Part shown: positions 30,001 to 41,657 of the stretch, piece after piece
Layout of the letters: each line of letters starts with the position of its first letter
How positions within the stretch are numbered: position 1 is the stretch's first letter
DNA from: Xiphias gladius
Taxonomy: Eukaryota > Chordata > Actinopteri > Istiophoriformes > Xiphiidae
Direction: 5' to 3'
Assembly (NCBI RefSeq): GCF_016859285.1
Contig: NC_053401.1
Span: 2,642,969-2,706,968, forward strand
DNA length: 64,000 nucleotides
Translations under genes and position numbers: made by a program
The notes under the pieces: model-generated
The model's input: the letters and a program-made list of their open reading frames with translations, nothing else
Databases searched by the model: none
What the model was told of the DNA's origin: nothing

Positions 30001-32656
30001 GAGCATCTGTCTGAACGTCGTCTCCTAGCGACTCCTGACATGAGAGGACTCCTATGCAGCTCTCTTAAATTCTGGCTGAGACAGGAGTGATTTCCTAAGT
30101 TAGGAAAGTTAATAAAATTCTCTTTCTTCCAGTCGCACAAGGAAGACAAAGAAAAAAATACATCATTTTGAGAATTTTCTGTCCAGTTAGGAGCGATTTC
30201 CTCCTCTGAGGCGCTTGATGGATACGAGCCCTTAACTGTAATTTAACATGAGCCTCGTGCTGAGAGGAAGCTTTGCATTGTGTGAGTGTTCAGTGTCGTT
30301 ACCTTGCCCAGAGCTTCTTTCAGTTGCTTTTCAGCATTTGCCTGTTTGACATTTGCTTCTCTGACCATTTTGTGGGCTTCCTGGAAAAACACACACACAC
30401 ACACACACACATTTTTTGGGATTAATTTTTCAATCTCCATAAGCTCAAGGCATATTAAAATGAACACTTCACTCTAAAATAAATATTATAAAAGTGTTTG
30501 TTGCATAAATGTATACAGGCTACAGAGATAAAAAATAAAATAAAATCAATCAATAAAAACAGAGCACACACACACAGATATAATCCCAGCACATCTATGA
30601 GACAAAGGTAAAATTGAGACAAGAACAAGGAGGAGAAATGCGAAGAGAAAAGCAACAACATGTTTTGAAGGCCGGCCGGACAGATTCAGTCTGCTCCTTG
30701 AACCCAAACATCAAATTTCACCCACTTTAGGTGGTTAGATCGTTATCCATCACATTGGATCTGATCAGCTGCAAATTCATTCTGAAGCAGGAAGAACTGT
30801 CTTCAGAGACAAGAAGAACAGGGAGTCCTGCAACAGGTGGTCTGGCCCCCACAGAGCCCTGATCTCAGCATCGTGGAGCCAGTCTGGGATCACGTGAAGA
30901 GACGGGAGACACTGACACAGACTAAATCCACAGAAGAACTGGGGCAAGTTCTCCAAGATGCGAGATGCAAGATGAGGAGAACTGGTGCTGTTTTAAAGGC
31001 AAAGGAGGGTCACACCAAATATTGATAGAGGGTTTTTCTCTTTACTGCACTTTGGATGAAATTCATTGATAAATAAAAACCATTCATTTGCATTATTTTT
31101 GAAGGCATCCTCACTTTACGTTTAGTGCCAAAAACTCCAGCACATTACTGCATGTATTCATGTTTGGGGACACATGGTGCTAGAGATCCAAAAACTGGTA
31201 GAACTCCCAAACTTAAATCGTAACTCCACCGATTTTACAACGGCTGCAACTAATGATTATTTTCTTTAATGATTAATGAATGAATTACTTGGTCACTTCC
31301 CTGACCGACGGTTCAAAACGCTCCAAGACCAAAACAGCAACAAATTCTCACATTTAAGAACCTGGAACCATCCAATGTTTGGCATTTTTGCTTGAAAAAT
31401 TATCAATGATCAAACTAGTGGCAGGTTAATTTTGTTTTAAAATCGATTAATCATTGCAGCTCTCGTTTTTACACATCAAAGTGTATTTCCCGGTGTTGGG
31501 GAGTACGACTGCCTAAGTGAAAACAGTAGTATGAAGCCTTTAGTGTCTCCACAGGGAGCTAAGTGAAGTCTGGTAAATGTCCTCAACTTGTAGTCTTCAG
31601 CCCCAGTGTGGGACTGGGCTGAAGCTCACCAGACCTCTGTCGCCTGCTCCTCATCTCTGCTGCACGCTCCAGGCTCCGGGATACGTTAGCTGCTACTGGC
31701 ACAACACACCTGAATCTCTGACCGAACTGTGGGCGGTGGGGTTGCATTGTGGATAATGTAGGAAGAATGTGTGGAATTTAAAAAAAAATAAAAAACCACG
31801 ACATCTCTGGCTCTGGTGCATCAATATTGGTCATTTCTTTTAAACTGACCATCATGACAATGTTGGACACTGTCATGGTTTCACTTCTAACATCTGACAA
31901 GGTTAAAATCAGTCGAATGCTGTTTTTAAAACTTAATACTGATGACAATAAACGGAAACATCTATGGATACATACAGATACGGAAAATTGCTAATGATAA
32001 TATAATCAATATTTAGTGATGAATATATGAAGCTAAGGGGTTATTTCTCCCACACTCCGATATGGCTCTAAAGCGATCGGTAAACAGTACAATAAGGTTG
32101 AATGTGAATGTACGAACAGCAGCAGAGGACTGAAACTAAACTCCAGTCCACAGGGATTCAGTCAAGCCCCTTACAGTCGCAGAATATGTAACAGTGCCTT
32201 TTTCGTCAAACTGTTAAAGTGACGGCAGCACCAGGCCCATGGAAAAAAACAGCCATACTAGTTCCTTTTTAAAAATGCCTTGATGCAGGGTCGAGAAAAA
32301 GAACCCGAGAGGCTTGGATGTCACTATGAAACCATAAGTAGTTACATGGACATTACACTTCCCAACGGTCTGCTGGAGCCGTCACGCCTGTTTCACATTT
32401 TCTGCAGCCAAAGAATTGAGAGCGGCAAATCATGTGTCAATCGTTTTCTCTCTCTTTCTTTTTTTGTCCAGTTTCTGTCTGGCCGCTGCCTCAGGAGGAA
32501 GGGAAACAGGAAACAGGAAGCAGAGGAGACTGACAGACGGAGGAGAGGCGGACCGACCTGGAAGAGACTGGCGGTGAGCTCCTCCAGCTCCTGGCTGAGC
32601 TGGTCTCTGACTTTAGACAACCTCTCACACTCCTCATCCTTCAACAGCAGCTCCTT

Positions 32657-32688
<32 letters not shown>

Positions 32689-33607
32689 CAAAAAGCAGAA
32701 AACACCACAACAGAAAAACAACCGAAAAATGAACATGAGTAAAATCATAGCATGACAACAGCAAACAAAGAGATGAAGAAATAAAAATGAGTGAAATGTG
32801 TTTGAGGAATGAACCACTGTGTCCGTTTTAAGCCCTTTTAAGAAACGGATACGGAACCTTTATTTCTTAAAGTGACGGCTTTCTGTAATTCAGACAGACG
32901 ACTTTTATATTAATGTTACACGGTTTCATTCATACATAACAGCACATTTACAGAAACAGGCTCCATTCTCTGGTGACATTTAGAGCAGAGAGGGTTGTGT
33001 TTAAAAAAAAAAAAAAAAAAAAAGTTATAGCTTGGATGAAGACATCACTGGTTGACTTAAAACGGATTTTGCCGCTGAAGCCTTAATGCCTACGGTGAGC
33101 ACGAAGGACGGACGCCACCGCTTCTAACAGTGAAGCTACCGACATATTTTCAGATCAGTTTAAAATCAGTTTAAACTGTCATTGCAGAACAGTTTTTAAT
33201 AGATTGATCTGATCTGAGAAGATCGATTTCCTCAACAACCTAGAACTGGTTCTTTTACAGTGTTTCCTGGTTTGTTAAACTGACTGATCTTCCATAGGAG
33301 AGAATGACAGGTTTATTACAGTGATTGTAGAAGGCAGGACATGACACGCGTCTCTCTGCATGTTTACCCTTGGAGCCTTTATGTTTATCTGACGGCGTTC
33401 AACTCACACATGTGTCATGTTGCTTATTCAGACATGAGTCCAACCTGTTCAACTGTTGTCTGATTAAAGTAAAAGGGGCTTTAAAATCACAAACGAAATT
33501 TAACCAAAAAAAAAAAAAAAAAAATTTTGTTTAATGCATTTAAATAAAATATGGAAAATTACATGTCAATCTAAGTAGTGAGCGCCGTGGAGAGATGCAG
33601 TGAAGTT

Positions 33608-33664
<57 letters not shown>

Positions 33665-33719
33665 CTCATGTCCAACTGCTCACACTCACATTCAATTTTA
33701 AATGAATTCGTTCGAGTTA

Positions 33720-33757
<38 letters not shown>

Positions 33758-35921
33758 ACATGTGTGTCCTACCCTCTGGGCCTTGGCCAGCTCCTCCTTC
33801 AACCTCTCGTATCCTTTCTCCCGGACCTCCATCACCGACGGGCTGCGAAGCCGCGACAGGCTGTCGCTCAAAGCGCTGCAGTCCTCCCCGTCCTCTCCGG
33901 ACAGGAAGTTGCCCTCGGCAGACTCGGCCTCCAGGCCTGGCACACTGTGCATTGTTACCATGGAAACAACAGTGGTAAGTTTTGGATTAAAGCTGATTGG
34001 GGGAGGGGAAAAAAATTCTCTCTTCAAGGCTTTGGCCAAAGTATTTGTGAACGAGAATCTACAAACATGTTAGAGTGAGTGTTGACTGGCTCTTTCACAT
34101 GCAAAGACCCTTTCGCTCATTTCCCCGTGGGTTTTTGTTTCTATCTCTCTATATGTAACGTTATATATATTTAGGATGCCCCAAGGTGAAACCTATAAAT
34201 GACTTGTTCTGTCTAAAAACTCCCAAAACTTATTGCAAAACTCAAGTGTATCATAAATTCTCAAATAGCGGCCGGGGCCTTTACTTACCTCAGTGGCAGA
34301 GAGAACCACAGCTGTATTTGGGTCAGGTGCTATTTGCAATTTTCCCCAGTTGATACACAAACTCGCTCCATGTCTCCCTGTTGTTTCGATAAATTCAGTG
34401 TAATGTCCATTTCCACAGCACTAATTAAATCACTACAGCAAGAGAGTCACCTACGGTAGCTTACCATCAATCAGGAGTACGGCAAATAAGAAGCTACTGG
34501 AAATAATTAAAGTATGAAAACATTATTTCTGTTAGAAAAGCAAAACAAAACTCAGAGGAGCAGAGTGGTGAGTTTAACATGACGCTGCTGCTGTACTGAC
34601 GAATGTGCGCTGTGGAAACATACATAATGCTGAATTGACCATGTCAGCTGTTGTAATAAGCTACAGGTGTTTCCCTGAATGTTTTCTCTACCCTGCCTGT
34701 ATTTGTTCCAGCTGGCTTATCCCCCAGGCTATTATTTGAGACTCTGCCGTTATTTGAATACTGAATTTACAGTATTCGAGTGACAATGATGTTAAACAGA
34801 AAAGCAGCGAATCCTCCCTTTTGTGGAGCTGCAACCAGAAACCATTTGGCCTGTTTTGCTTGAAAAATGACAAACGACTAATCAATCAACAAAATAGCTG
34901 CCGATTAATTTTCTGATTGATCATTTCAGCTCTGTCTGCCACAATAGATTAATCTGATGTCAAGTTGATTGTGATTTTTTAGTAGAATTTTGTTAGAAAT
35001 GCTGAGTTTGGGGTGGTTTAAAAAAGACTAAAACTGAACCTTAAAACACACAAATGTAAATCTCTGCAAGAGTTAACCACAAAATTATTAATTTATAGAC
35101 ATTAATTCCAATAACACCCTCTAATCCCTTAAATTGTGGGTCATTGGGGAGGATATGATGGAAAACCTGTTGAATGTATTGACGACACTAAACAGGAAGA
35201 GTGCACTGTTGTTGGTGATGGGAGAATATATCACAAATCAGCTGGCAGATTGGTCTACACAGGGAGTCTTCACTCGCAAAAGAAGTCAGGCTGAAATTCT
35301 GACTTAATGATGGAGGTAGATGAAATGTCACCAAAGGTCGAAAGGACCCTCTGCGTTCTCCTTACCTTCCATTGTGGCTGTGCCGCGGTGTGGAGTAAAC
35401 CGGCTGCGTGGGGAGCTGGTCAGCCCGCAGGGAGGTGGGGAGGCCCGGAGGGGGGGCTCCCAGTGAGTGGGTGCGGTACAGAGAGGTGGGCGGTGTGCTG
35501 TGACGGGCAGGGGGGCGCTGCTCCGTTTGGTTCTGCGGGACGGCGCACACAATGAACCAATAAGGCCAGTGAAAGTCATCATACGCGGGAAAGACAGGCT
35601 AAGAATAAGGGTTCTGTTGACGAGCATATTACAATATTTGTGACTCCAAAATTAAAATGTATTCAAAAGGAGTTATCGGGGACAAGATGAATGCTGGAGG
35701 CAGTGTAGTTAAAAAAACAAAACAAAAACAAAAATATGAGTATTTTCATATTTTCTGGGCTTGCCCTTTAACTTTTTCATATTGGCAGGAGAGTGCTAAA
35801 GAACGAGGTAATGGATTGACCTCTGACCTACCTGAAGGTCAGGTGTGGTGGGCGAGGCCAAGTTCACCTCGTGGAACCCCTCCAGAGTTTCGGCATTGCT
35901 CTGACCGCTGCTGCAGGCCAT
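24033..35921 (-). CDS. rab3ip: RAB3A-interacting protein / Rabin8 (Rab8 GEF), complete
   Basis: Guanine-nucleotide exchange factor that activates Rab8 in membrane trafficking and primary cilium assembly. Eleven coding exons on the minus strand: 35921-35832, 35532-35366, 33944-33773, 32653-32558, 30380-30303, 29003-28785, 28366-28238, 26817-26705, 26173-26074, 24841-24772 and 24115-24033. Phases agree throughout; 1317 bases, 438 aa. Starts MACSSGQSN and then [19 protein letters not shown], matching the Rabin8 N-terminus. The Sec2-type coiled coil runs from about residue 105 to 215 ([80 protein letters not shown]). The C-terminal part has [44 protein letters not shown] and [17 protein letters not shown], ending KLGYYKDQL. 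This ending favours rab3ip over rab3il1. A possible extra 24-nt exon lies at 26569-26592. Confidence 0.97.
24750..24766. repeat. (GT)n tract abutting rab3ip exon 10 donor
   Basis: On the gene strand this is a CA tract starting about six bases after the gtgag donor at 24771. Confidence 0.9.
25334..25906 (-). other. Open stretch in rab3ip intron, unrecognised
   Basis: A 190-codon frame without stops in the intron before exon 24841-24772. Composition is ordinary intronic, it has no family motif I know and no splice context, and I do not call it a gene. It may derive from a dispersed repeat. Confidence 0.3.
26569..26592 (-). CDS. rab3ip: Candidate 24-nt in-frame microexon of rab3ip
   Basis: Between exons 26817-26705 and 26173-26074 the minus strand reads tttcctcctctag, 24 bases, then gtaagt, a strong acceptor and consensus donor. 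Insertion keeps the frame and would add eight residues (NGRRAELV, with the flanking Lys codon split) after residue 354, within the GGPK-KCAL junction that is continuous in human. No transcript evidence is available here. Confidence 0.35.
28394..28630 (+). mobile_element. Fragment related to the 40799-41343 TIR element
   Basis: Starts 'acaggggttttctacaaagc' and shares 'ggccaagtcaaatttaaca', 'ttttaataccac', 'atgcaatttaa' and 'cacttttttgtcaataat' style text with the left half of the element at 40799. The right end is missing. Lies just upstream of rab3ip exon 28366-28238, between it and exon 29003-28785. Confidence 0.5.
28632..28720 (+). repeat. Dispersed repeat family A, copy 6 (5' end only)
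   Basis: 'aaggccgcaactaataatta' then 'cttatcgattaactgattg'. Confidence 0.6.
30390..30411. repeat. (CA)n tract abutting rab3ip exon 5 acceptor
   Basis: On the gene strand a GT tract ends seven bases before the tttttccag acceptor at 30381. Confidence 0.92.
30780..31135 (+). mobile_element. Tc1-like transposon 3' fragment (second subfamily)
   Basis: A short frame (30837-31025) carries [20 protein letters not shown], the conserved C-terminal end of the Tc1 DDE transposase with the PDL..E motif, followed by 'aaaggagggtcacaccaaat' and a tail typical of Tc1 3' ends ('catcctcactttacg'). The 5' two thirds are missing. It belongs to a different Tc1 subfamily from the two relics at 8.6 and 14.8 kb. 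Lies in rab3ip intron 4. Confidence 0.82.
31238..31465 (+). repeat. Dispersed repeat family A, copy 7
   Basis: Begins 'aacggctgcaactaatgatt' and ends 'aatcgattaatcattgcagc', with both ends visible, in rab3ip intron 4. Confidence 0.7.
32660..32688. repeat. (CA)n tract forming the rab3ip exon 4 acceptor region
   Basis: On the gene strand, 14 GT units run to within six bases of the acceptor (gcgtaag) at 32654, in place of a normal polypyrimidine tract. Confidence 0.93.
33614..33662. repeat. (CA)n microsatellite in rab3ip intron 3
   Basis: About 24 CA units, 60 bases from the opposite-phase GT array at 33721-33758. The pair can form a hairpin. Confidence 0.95.
33721..33758. repeat. (GT)n microsatellite next to rab3ip exon 3 donor
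   Basis: On the gene strand a CA array begins within about 15 bases of the gtagga donor at 33772. Confidence 0.95.
34780..34935 (+). repeat. Dispersed repeat family A, copy 8 (3' half)
   Basis: 'gcttgaaaaatgacaaacga', 'gctgccgattaattttctg' and 'atcatttcagctctg'. Confidence 0.6.
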
Positions 35922-35943
35922 AGCAGCTGCTCTCAGACATCAT
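35839..35943 (-). promoter_or_regulatory. Overlapping upstream ORF at the rab3ip start
   Basis: The exon carrying the rab3ip start begins at 35948 (acceptor ctgcag). An earlier ATGATG at 35943-35938 is out of frame with the main ATG at 35921. It opens a 34-codon frame that runs past the main start and stops at 35839. The main ATG has G at -3 and +4, a better context than the first upstream ATG, so leaky scanning is plausible. Confidence 0.5.
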
Positions 35944-36714
35944 ACACTCTGCAGACAGTACGCACAGTTGTTAGCGATGCTGCAATGCATTTACTCTGAT
36001 TCAAAATGTTTAAAAAAAATAAAAAATGGTGAGTCACATAAGACTGAAAGCTGCTTGCAGTCTTGCTTCAGTCCAGACTACAGGCCGAGAATCAGTGACT
36101 ACCGGGGGGGGGCATGAACAAAAGGCTTCAAAGCTTCGTTTGTTGTTGTGGTAAAACAACAACAAATCAGCACTGATCACTTACTTGAAACCTCGAGTAT
36201 TTTATTTTACACAGAGTAGGCCCACCTCTGATCAGGGGGATTCACCACATAACCTAAAAATAGCCATAGACGAGCATCGGTGTAAGGCTGCAGGTAATAA
36301 TTTACACTCCTTTTATATAAATAGCAACATTGCACTATTAAAGAATGTAAAGCAAAAGTCGTGCAATGAAAATATCGAAGCGTTCTTTAAGTGTCTCTGC
36401 GAATGTAATATATTATCAAATATTATATTGTCATTACCGATGCATAAAATGTGGAGGCAGCCACAGTATACCCGCCTGCAAAGACACCACTGCACCCCTG
36501 AAAATCTCACAAGTACTTCAAGTTTCATACTGTGTGTCAAAAGGCACGAAATACCACACTAGCCATGCCTGCTGCTATGAAAAAAGATGGCAGCTGGAAC
36601 AATGAAATCAGACACAGTCGGGAGAGAATCACTCCACTGTAGAAGCTCAACTGATCCGAACTCGATAAGGACATCGATCCGTTTTGTAAAAGGTATTCAA
36701 GCAGGACCCCGTCA

Positions 36715-36970
36715 TTAGCAGCGTGGAAACAAAATTTAAGGATAAGACTGGAAGGTTTTTTGTGTTTCTCTAATTGTCAACAAATCTCATAAAAAGCCCA
36801 AAAACAACGTTTTGTCAGCCCCAAGCACATTCGTTCCTAACGAAGGCCCTTTAAAACCAAGTCAAAAATATTTAGGTTCATTATTTTCAAAAAAAGGTCT
36901 CAGTAATTTCCTAAAGAGTTTCCTTTTGAAAATGACTAAAATGACTGAAAACATGAGTCTCGAATCTACC
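36715..36970 (+). repeat. Dispersed repeat family B
   Basis: 'gtcaacaaatctcataaaaa', 'cccaaaaacaacgttttgtc', 'cattcgttcctaacgaagg' and 'cagtaatttcctaaagagtt'. Partners at 53385-53660 and 61225-61480. Confidence 0.6.
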
Positions 36971-38145
36971 GCTACATATATTACGTTCGTTCACGCTCAT
37001 GTAAGTGTTCATGGCAGAAGCAGTAAGTGAAAGCTGTCACGCTCTCATCCAAAACTAAAGGGCGTTCAGCACTTCAAGGGGTTCTTCGGAAGGTGTGTGT
37101 GTGTGTGTTTACTGTACCATAGTCCAGCTGTAGATGGAGAGACTGGGAGGATCGATTGAGGCTTCGCAGTCAGTCAGACCTTCGTCAGACAAACAGTGAC
37201 TGAACAAACCAGGACGGTTGACCAGTAACTCAGCAAACAGACCAGCGACAGGTAAAGACCGTCCTTAACCTGAGACAGACAGAGACAGAGAGAGGATACG
37301 TTTTGTTTTTTTAATTTATACTCTAGTAGGGATGGATATCATTACAAATTGTTTTATCATAATTGCCGATACCATAATTACATTTTGATAACTCATAGTA
37401 AAACTGCTAAGTTCTCAAATTCAGTTAATAATAGAGTATAAAACTGACTAAATTGTGATTTAATTTAGGAAGAATAAGTCAAATAGACTAAGAATATGAC
37501 TTACGCCCGCCTAAAACCGGATTTTTGATCCTGATACTGTCGTCTAATATTTGATTTTTTTGAACATAAAAAGCATTTGCATACCAGAGATCCATTCCTC
37601 TACCATCATCATCATCATCATCATGTCCTTAAAAACACTGAGATTCTTTGCTTCACTCCGTTAACCTCCCTTTTGTTTTGCCTACCTCAGCTCAGCAGGG
37701 TGGTTAAACAGCACACCGGTCCCACCTGCTCAGCCTGGTGCGTTTCTAGGGGTGTGTGTGGGTGTGGGTGTGGGTGTGCGTGTGTGCGCGGGCGCACCTG
37801 TATGTATTAAGTGGGTGTGTCCCGGAATTCGGCGACTTGTTCGCGAGGACAAATAAAGCTGGCGTGACTCAGAAAACCTTACGTCACCACCTCAGTTTAT
37901 TTACAGGTCAAGCCGAAGAACAAGGTGTGTGTTTCTGTATCAGTATCATTATGTCAAAGTCCCACCTTTGGTTAATAAGTATCACAAATTGTCTGCAGAC
38001 GCATCTATAAAAGTTTCAGCCAATAAAAAGTGATTATAGATTTCATCCCTCCTCACTGAAGTCTCAATTACACATCAAGACAAAACTAAAACTTGATGCT
38101 TATTTGAGATGATTAATCACATCACAGTTCACGTGTAGTCATGTT

Positions 38146-38825
38146 TAGGGCTGTAGCTGATGATTATTTCCATTATGGATTAATCTGAAAATTATTGATT
38201 AACCGCTTCGTCGAAAATGTAGAAAAACGCCAGTAATAATGTCCCACAGCACAAGGTGACGTAGTCCGCTGACAGAAAAATAACATGTAACTATTTTGTT
38301 GAAGTCATTTTTTTATGCAGACGTGGCAAAAACAAAAATTCCGTGTTCAGCTTTTCTCCGTCTCATATCATATTAAACTGAATATGTTTGGGTTTTGGGT
38401 TGTTGGTTGGACAAAACACATCTGAAGACATCACCTTGGACTCTGAGGAACTGGGATGGACATTTTTCACTATTTGACATTTTTATAGACTAAACAATTA
38501 ATCCAGAAAATAATCGGCAGATTAATCAATACTGGAAAACAGTTGTTAGTTGCATCACAAATTCAAATTGCATGTGTTATTTGATCAACTGTTTAAAACC
38601 CAAAGATATTCAGTTAACTATCATGTACAACAACAACAACAACAACACACTAAATATTCACATCTGAGAAGCTGGAACCAGCAAATATCTTGCATTTTTG
38701 CTTAAAAAAAAAAAAGAAAGAAAAAAAAAAGAACTGATTATTCGATCATCAAAAATAGTTGCCAATTTCTTTTCTGTTCATCAGTTAATGATTAATTGAC
38801 CAGGTTGTCGCAGCTCTAGTCCTTT
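38146..38825. repeat. Dispersed repeat family A, copies 9 and 10 (compound)
   Basis: Forward 5' end at 38147 ('agggctgtagctgatgatta'), reverse-oriented text at about 38370-38560 ending 'agttgttagttgcatcac', then a forward 3' half at 38580-38820 ending 'ttgtcgcagctctagt'. Several copies are inserted next to or into one another. Confidence 0.65.
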
Positions 38826-39094
38826 CATAGTTTCATTTGCAGGTTCATTGTTGTGTGGAAATGCAGCTGGCAGCAGAGACTGCTGGTGCATTCAAGGACA
38901 ATCTGACGTCTGACACTTGTGAGCCAGTTTGCTTATATATAATGCAAACTTGGCAAAAGCTTTTAACTAGTTAGAGATCCCCTGCTAACTGGAGACAAAC
39001 AAACAAATATATAAAAATTACCTGAGTGATAAATACTTTTGATACCTTACTTTGAGTTTATTTATCTTTGAACAAAAATTATATACTAACAAGT

Positions 39095-39237
39095 ATTGTG
39101 TGTGTGTGTATGTGTGTATCCAAAGCCTGGTTCATCTTATTCCTCTGAGCCACAGAGCTCCATTCTTGTCCAAAAACTGTTAAAAACACGAGTGAGTCAC
39201 ACTGTTGCAGTGGGTGAAATGTTCCCTCATCACCATG

Positions 39238-39275
<38 letters not shown>

Positions 39276-39300
39276 AGTCAGTACTTAGTAGGGCACCCAA
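39095..39300. repeat. Family F repeat with CA/GT arrays
   Basis: GT tract, 'atccaaagcctgg', 'gagccacagagctccattct', 'gtgggtgaaatgttccctca', then a CA array at 39239-39272. Confidence 0.6.
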
Positions 39301-39734
39301 ACTTTTTCTCCCTCACTCTCACACACACACACACACCCCCACCCGCCCGCCCGCCTCAGACTATCCAACTCCGTCCTATCCCCCATCTGCCCGTCTCCAT
39401 GGAGACCAGTCCTGGAGAGCCTGTGGTAACCTGACACGCTGAGGGGAGCCGGGTATGGACACAGTCACTCCGGCTGCCAGGTAAAGGCTCACCCAGCATG
39501 TACAGTTGTTACACGTGGCCTTGACCCAACTGAACAGACACCAAAACGAGCAACATGGGAACACTTCAAATCGGCAGCACACATTAAAAGGAAATGATAA
39601 GAATTAATATAGTGATAATATAATTAATGGCCATGTCACATAAAACATGATCCAGTTCCCATGAATGGTCAGTTGTTTCCACTTTGATCATCTTGGATAT
39701 TTTTTAAAATGCAGAAAATGAGATCGAACCGTTG

Positions 39735-40036
39735 CTTGGCAGAAAATTAACCGGCAACTATTTTGTTAATTTATGAATCGTCTCAGTCTTTTTTCGAGTA
39801 AAAATGGTAAATATTTGCTGGTTCCAGTTTTGTCTTCTTTAATGTTTTTCTTTGTCGTGTTTCACTGCAAAATGAATGTCTTGATTTTGGACTGTTGGAT
39901 GGAAAAAAAAAAAAACACACATCTGAAGACGTCTCTCGGGCTCTTGGAAACGGTGACGGGCATTTCTCATTATTTTTTAGAAATTTAAATTCAACCGATT
40001 AATTGAGAAAATAATCGGCGATTAGTTGCTGCCCTA
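39735..40036 (-). repeat. Dispersed repeat family A, copy 11
   Basis: Reverse orientation, ending 'aatcggcgattagttgctgc' and containing 'gacgtctctcgggctcttgg'. Confidence 0.65.
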
Positions 40037-40487
40037 AAATAAAGAATTGACAGATGTATCGATGTTTCTATTTTGTTTTTCCCTTCCCTTCAAGACTTGA
40101 CTATAATTCCCATTTACAATGTTTTTACACTTGGATTGTGATGAAATGGAAATTTATTTTGATTAATCAAGTCTTTAAAAAAAAAGATGGAGTTGTATAA
40201 ACTGGGGGAAAATATTTATTTATTTATTTTTCTTATGGTGATGATGATATCAAATGTTTATTTTGGTGAAACCTGACACTGGGCTTTGCACAAAAACTGC
40301 AGCATATGCAACACATACAAACTGAGTTTAAACTGACAACAGCCTCTCTGTTCATTCACATGATTTCCACCTACAACACTAACCGCTAGCTGAATTTACA
40401 GCCTGGTGAAGCCGGTTACACCGTTATCTGTGTGCGGACAGGCTGAGCTGAATTAGTATTTCTCATGTGACTCAAACATTATGAACA

Positions 40488-40735
40488 GCGGTGGAGGAAG
40501 TGTAAAAATACTCCATCATAAGTAAAAGTCCTGCATTTAAAATGTTACTTAAAAGTACAGAAGTATTCTCAGGAAAAAAGTATTGAAAGTACTCAATGCA
40601 GTAAATGTCCCCTGTGAGTGTTATACTATTATACTGTACATTATTATATCATTAGATTATTATATCTGATGCATTGAGGTTTCAGTGACATTTGACTGTT
40701 GTAGTTGGTTCAGGTGGAGCTGGCTGAACTATTTC
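40488..40735 (+). repeat. Dispersed repeat family C
   Basis: 'cagcggtggaggaagtgtaa', 'agtaaaagtcctgcatttaa', 'tgttacttaaaagtacagaa'. A repeat common in fish introns. Confidence 0.65.
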
Positions 40736-40739
40736 ATAC

Positions 40740-41657
40740 AGGACTGCAGCTAAGGATTATTTTCACTGTGAATCAATCTGCTGATTATTTTCTTTATTCA
40801 GGGTCTCCGTAGGATTTACCAAGTTAAATTTAGGATTTTTCAAGACCTGAATTAAAACCCCTTAGTATGCAATTTAATACCAGCTTCACTGTCATAAAGG
40901 CCAAAGTAGGAAAGATATCAAATATCTAGAATTATTTACCAAGTGCATGAATATATTAATACTTATCACTTTTTTGTCAGTACTTACCAGTTGTTTATAG
41001 CAATAATACCCAATAATATCATTGTCACCTGAACAGGCAGCAGAAAATGAAGGGATGGATAGATTAACCAATTAAAAAATTACTACTACATTCAAGGTCC
41101 ACAAATGACTTTTACATAAGGTCATAGCCCTGGAACAACAGAACTGGTAGTTTTCCAGTCACTTTTCTTCTAACAACAATGACAAAAGCCTTTTAAACCT
41201 AACCTTACTCCCCACAGCATGCTAGGAAATAATTTTAAGACTTTTGTAATTAAATTGAAGACCTCCTCAGGCTGTTTTTTTTCCTTTTTGAGGGAAATTA
41301 AACCAATGCTTTTTAAGAAATTTCAAGACCCGCAGAAACCCTGTCGATTAATCCACTGATTGTTCTGTTTTGAAAACATTCAGAAAAACAGTGAGAAATG
41401 CCGTCACGATTACCCAGAGCTCACAGTGGCATCCACACACCGTTTGTTTTGTCAAACCAGCACTTCACAACTAAAAATAACCGTAAATTATTAAACATAA
41501 AAGCCGGTAATCCTCACATTTGTGAAGATGGAACCATTAAAATGTTCAGAGAAAAAGGGATGGAAATTTTTCTTACATTTTACAGACTAAAAGATCAATC
41601 AATCATATAATCAGGAGATTAAATCGATAATGGAAATGACTGATGGTTGCAGCCGTA
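40740..41657 (+). repeat. Dispersed repeat family A, copy 12, split by an insertion
   Basis: The 5' end is at 40740-40798 ('ggactgcagctaaggattat', 'gctgattattttcttta'). The rest resumes at 41344 ('tcgattaatccactgattg') and runs to the 'gatggttgcagcc' end. The 545-bp block between is a separate TIR element. Confidence 0.75.
40799..41343. mobile_element. Non-autonomous TIR element (hAT-like ends) nested in family A
   Basis: 545 bp bounded by imperfect inverted ends: left CAGGGTCTCCGTAGGATTT, and the reverse complement of the right end, CAGGGTTTCTGCGGGTCTT, 13 of 19 matching. No open frame for a transposase. No clear target duplication is visible. The hAT-like label rests only on the CAGGG ends. 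A related left-half fragment lies at 28394-28630. Confidence 0.68.
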
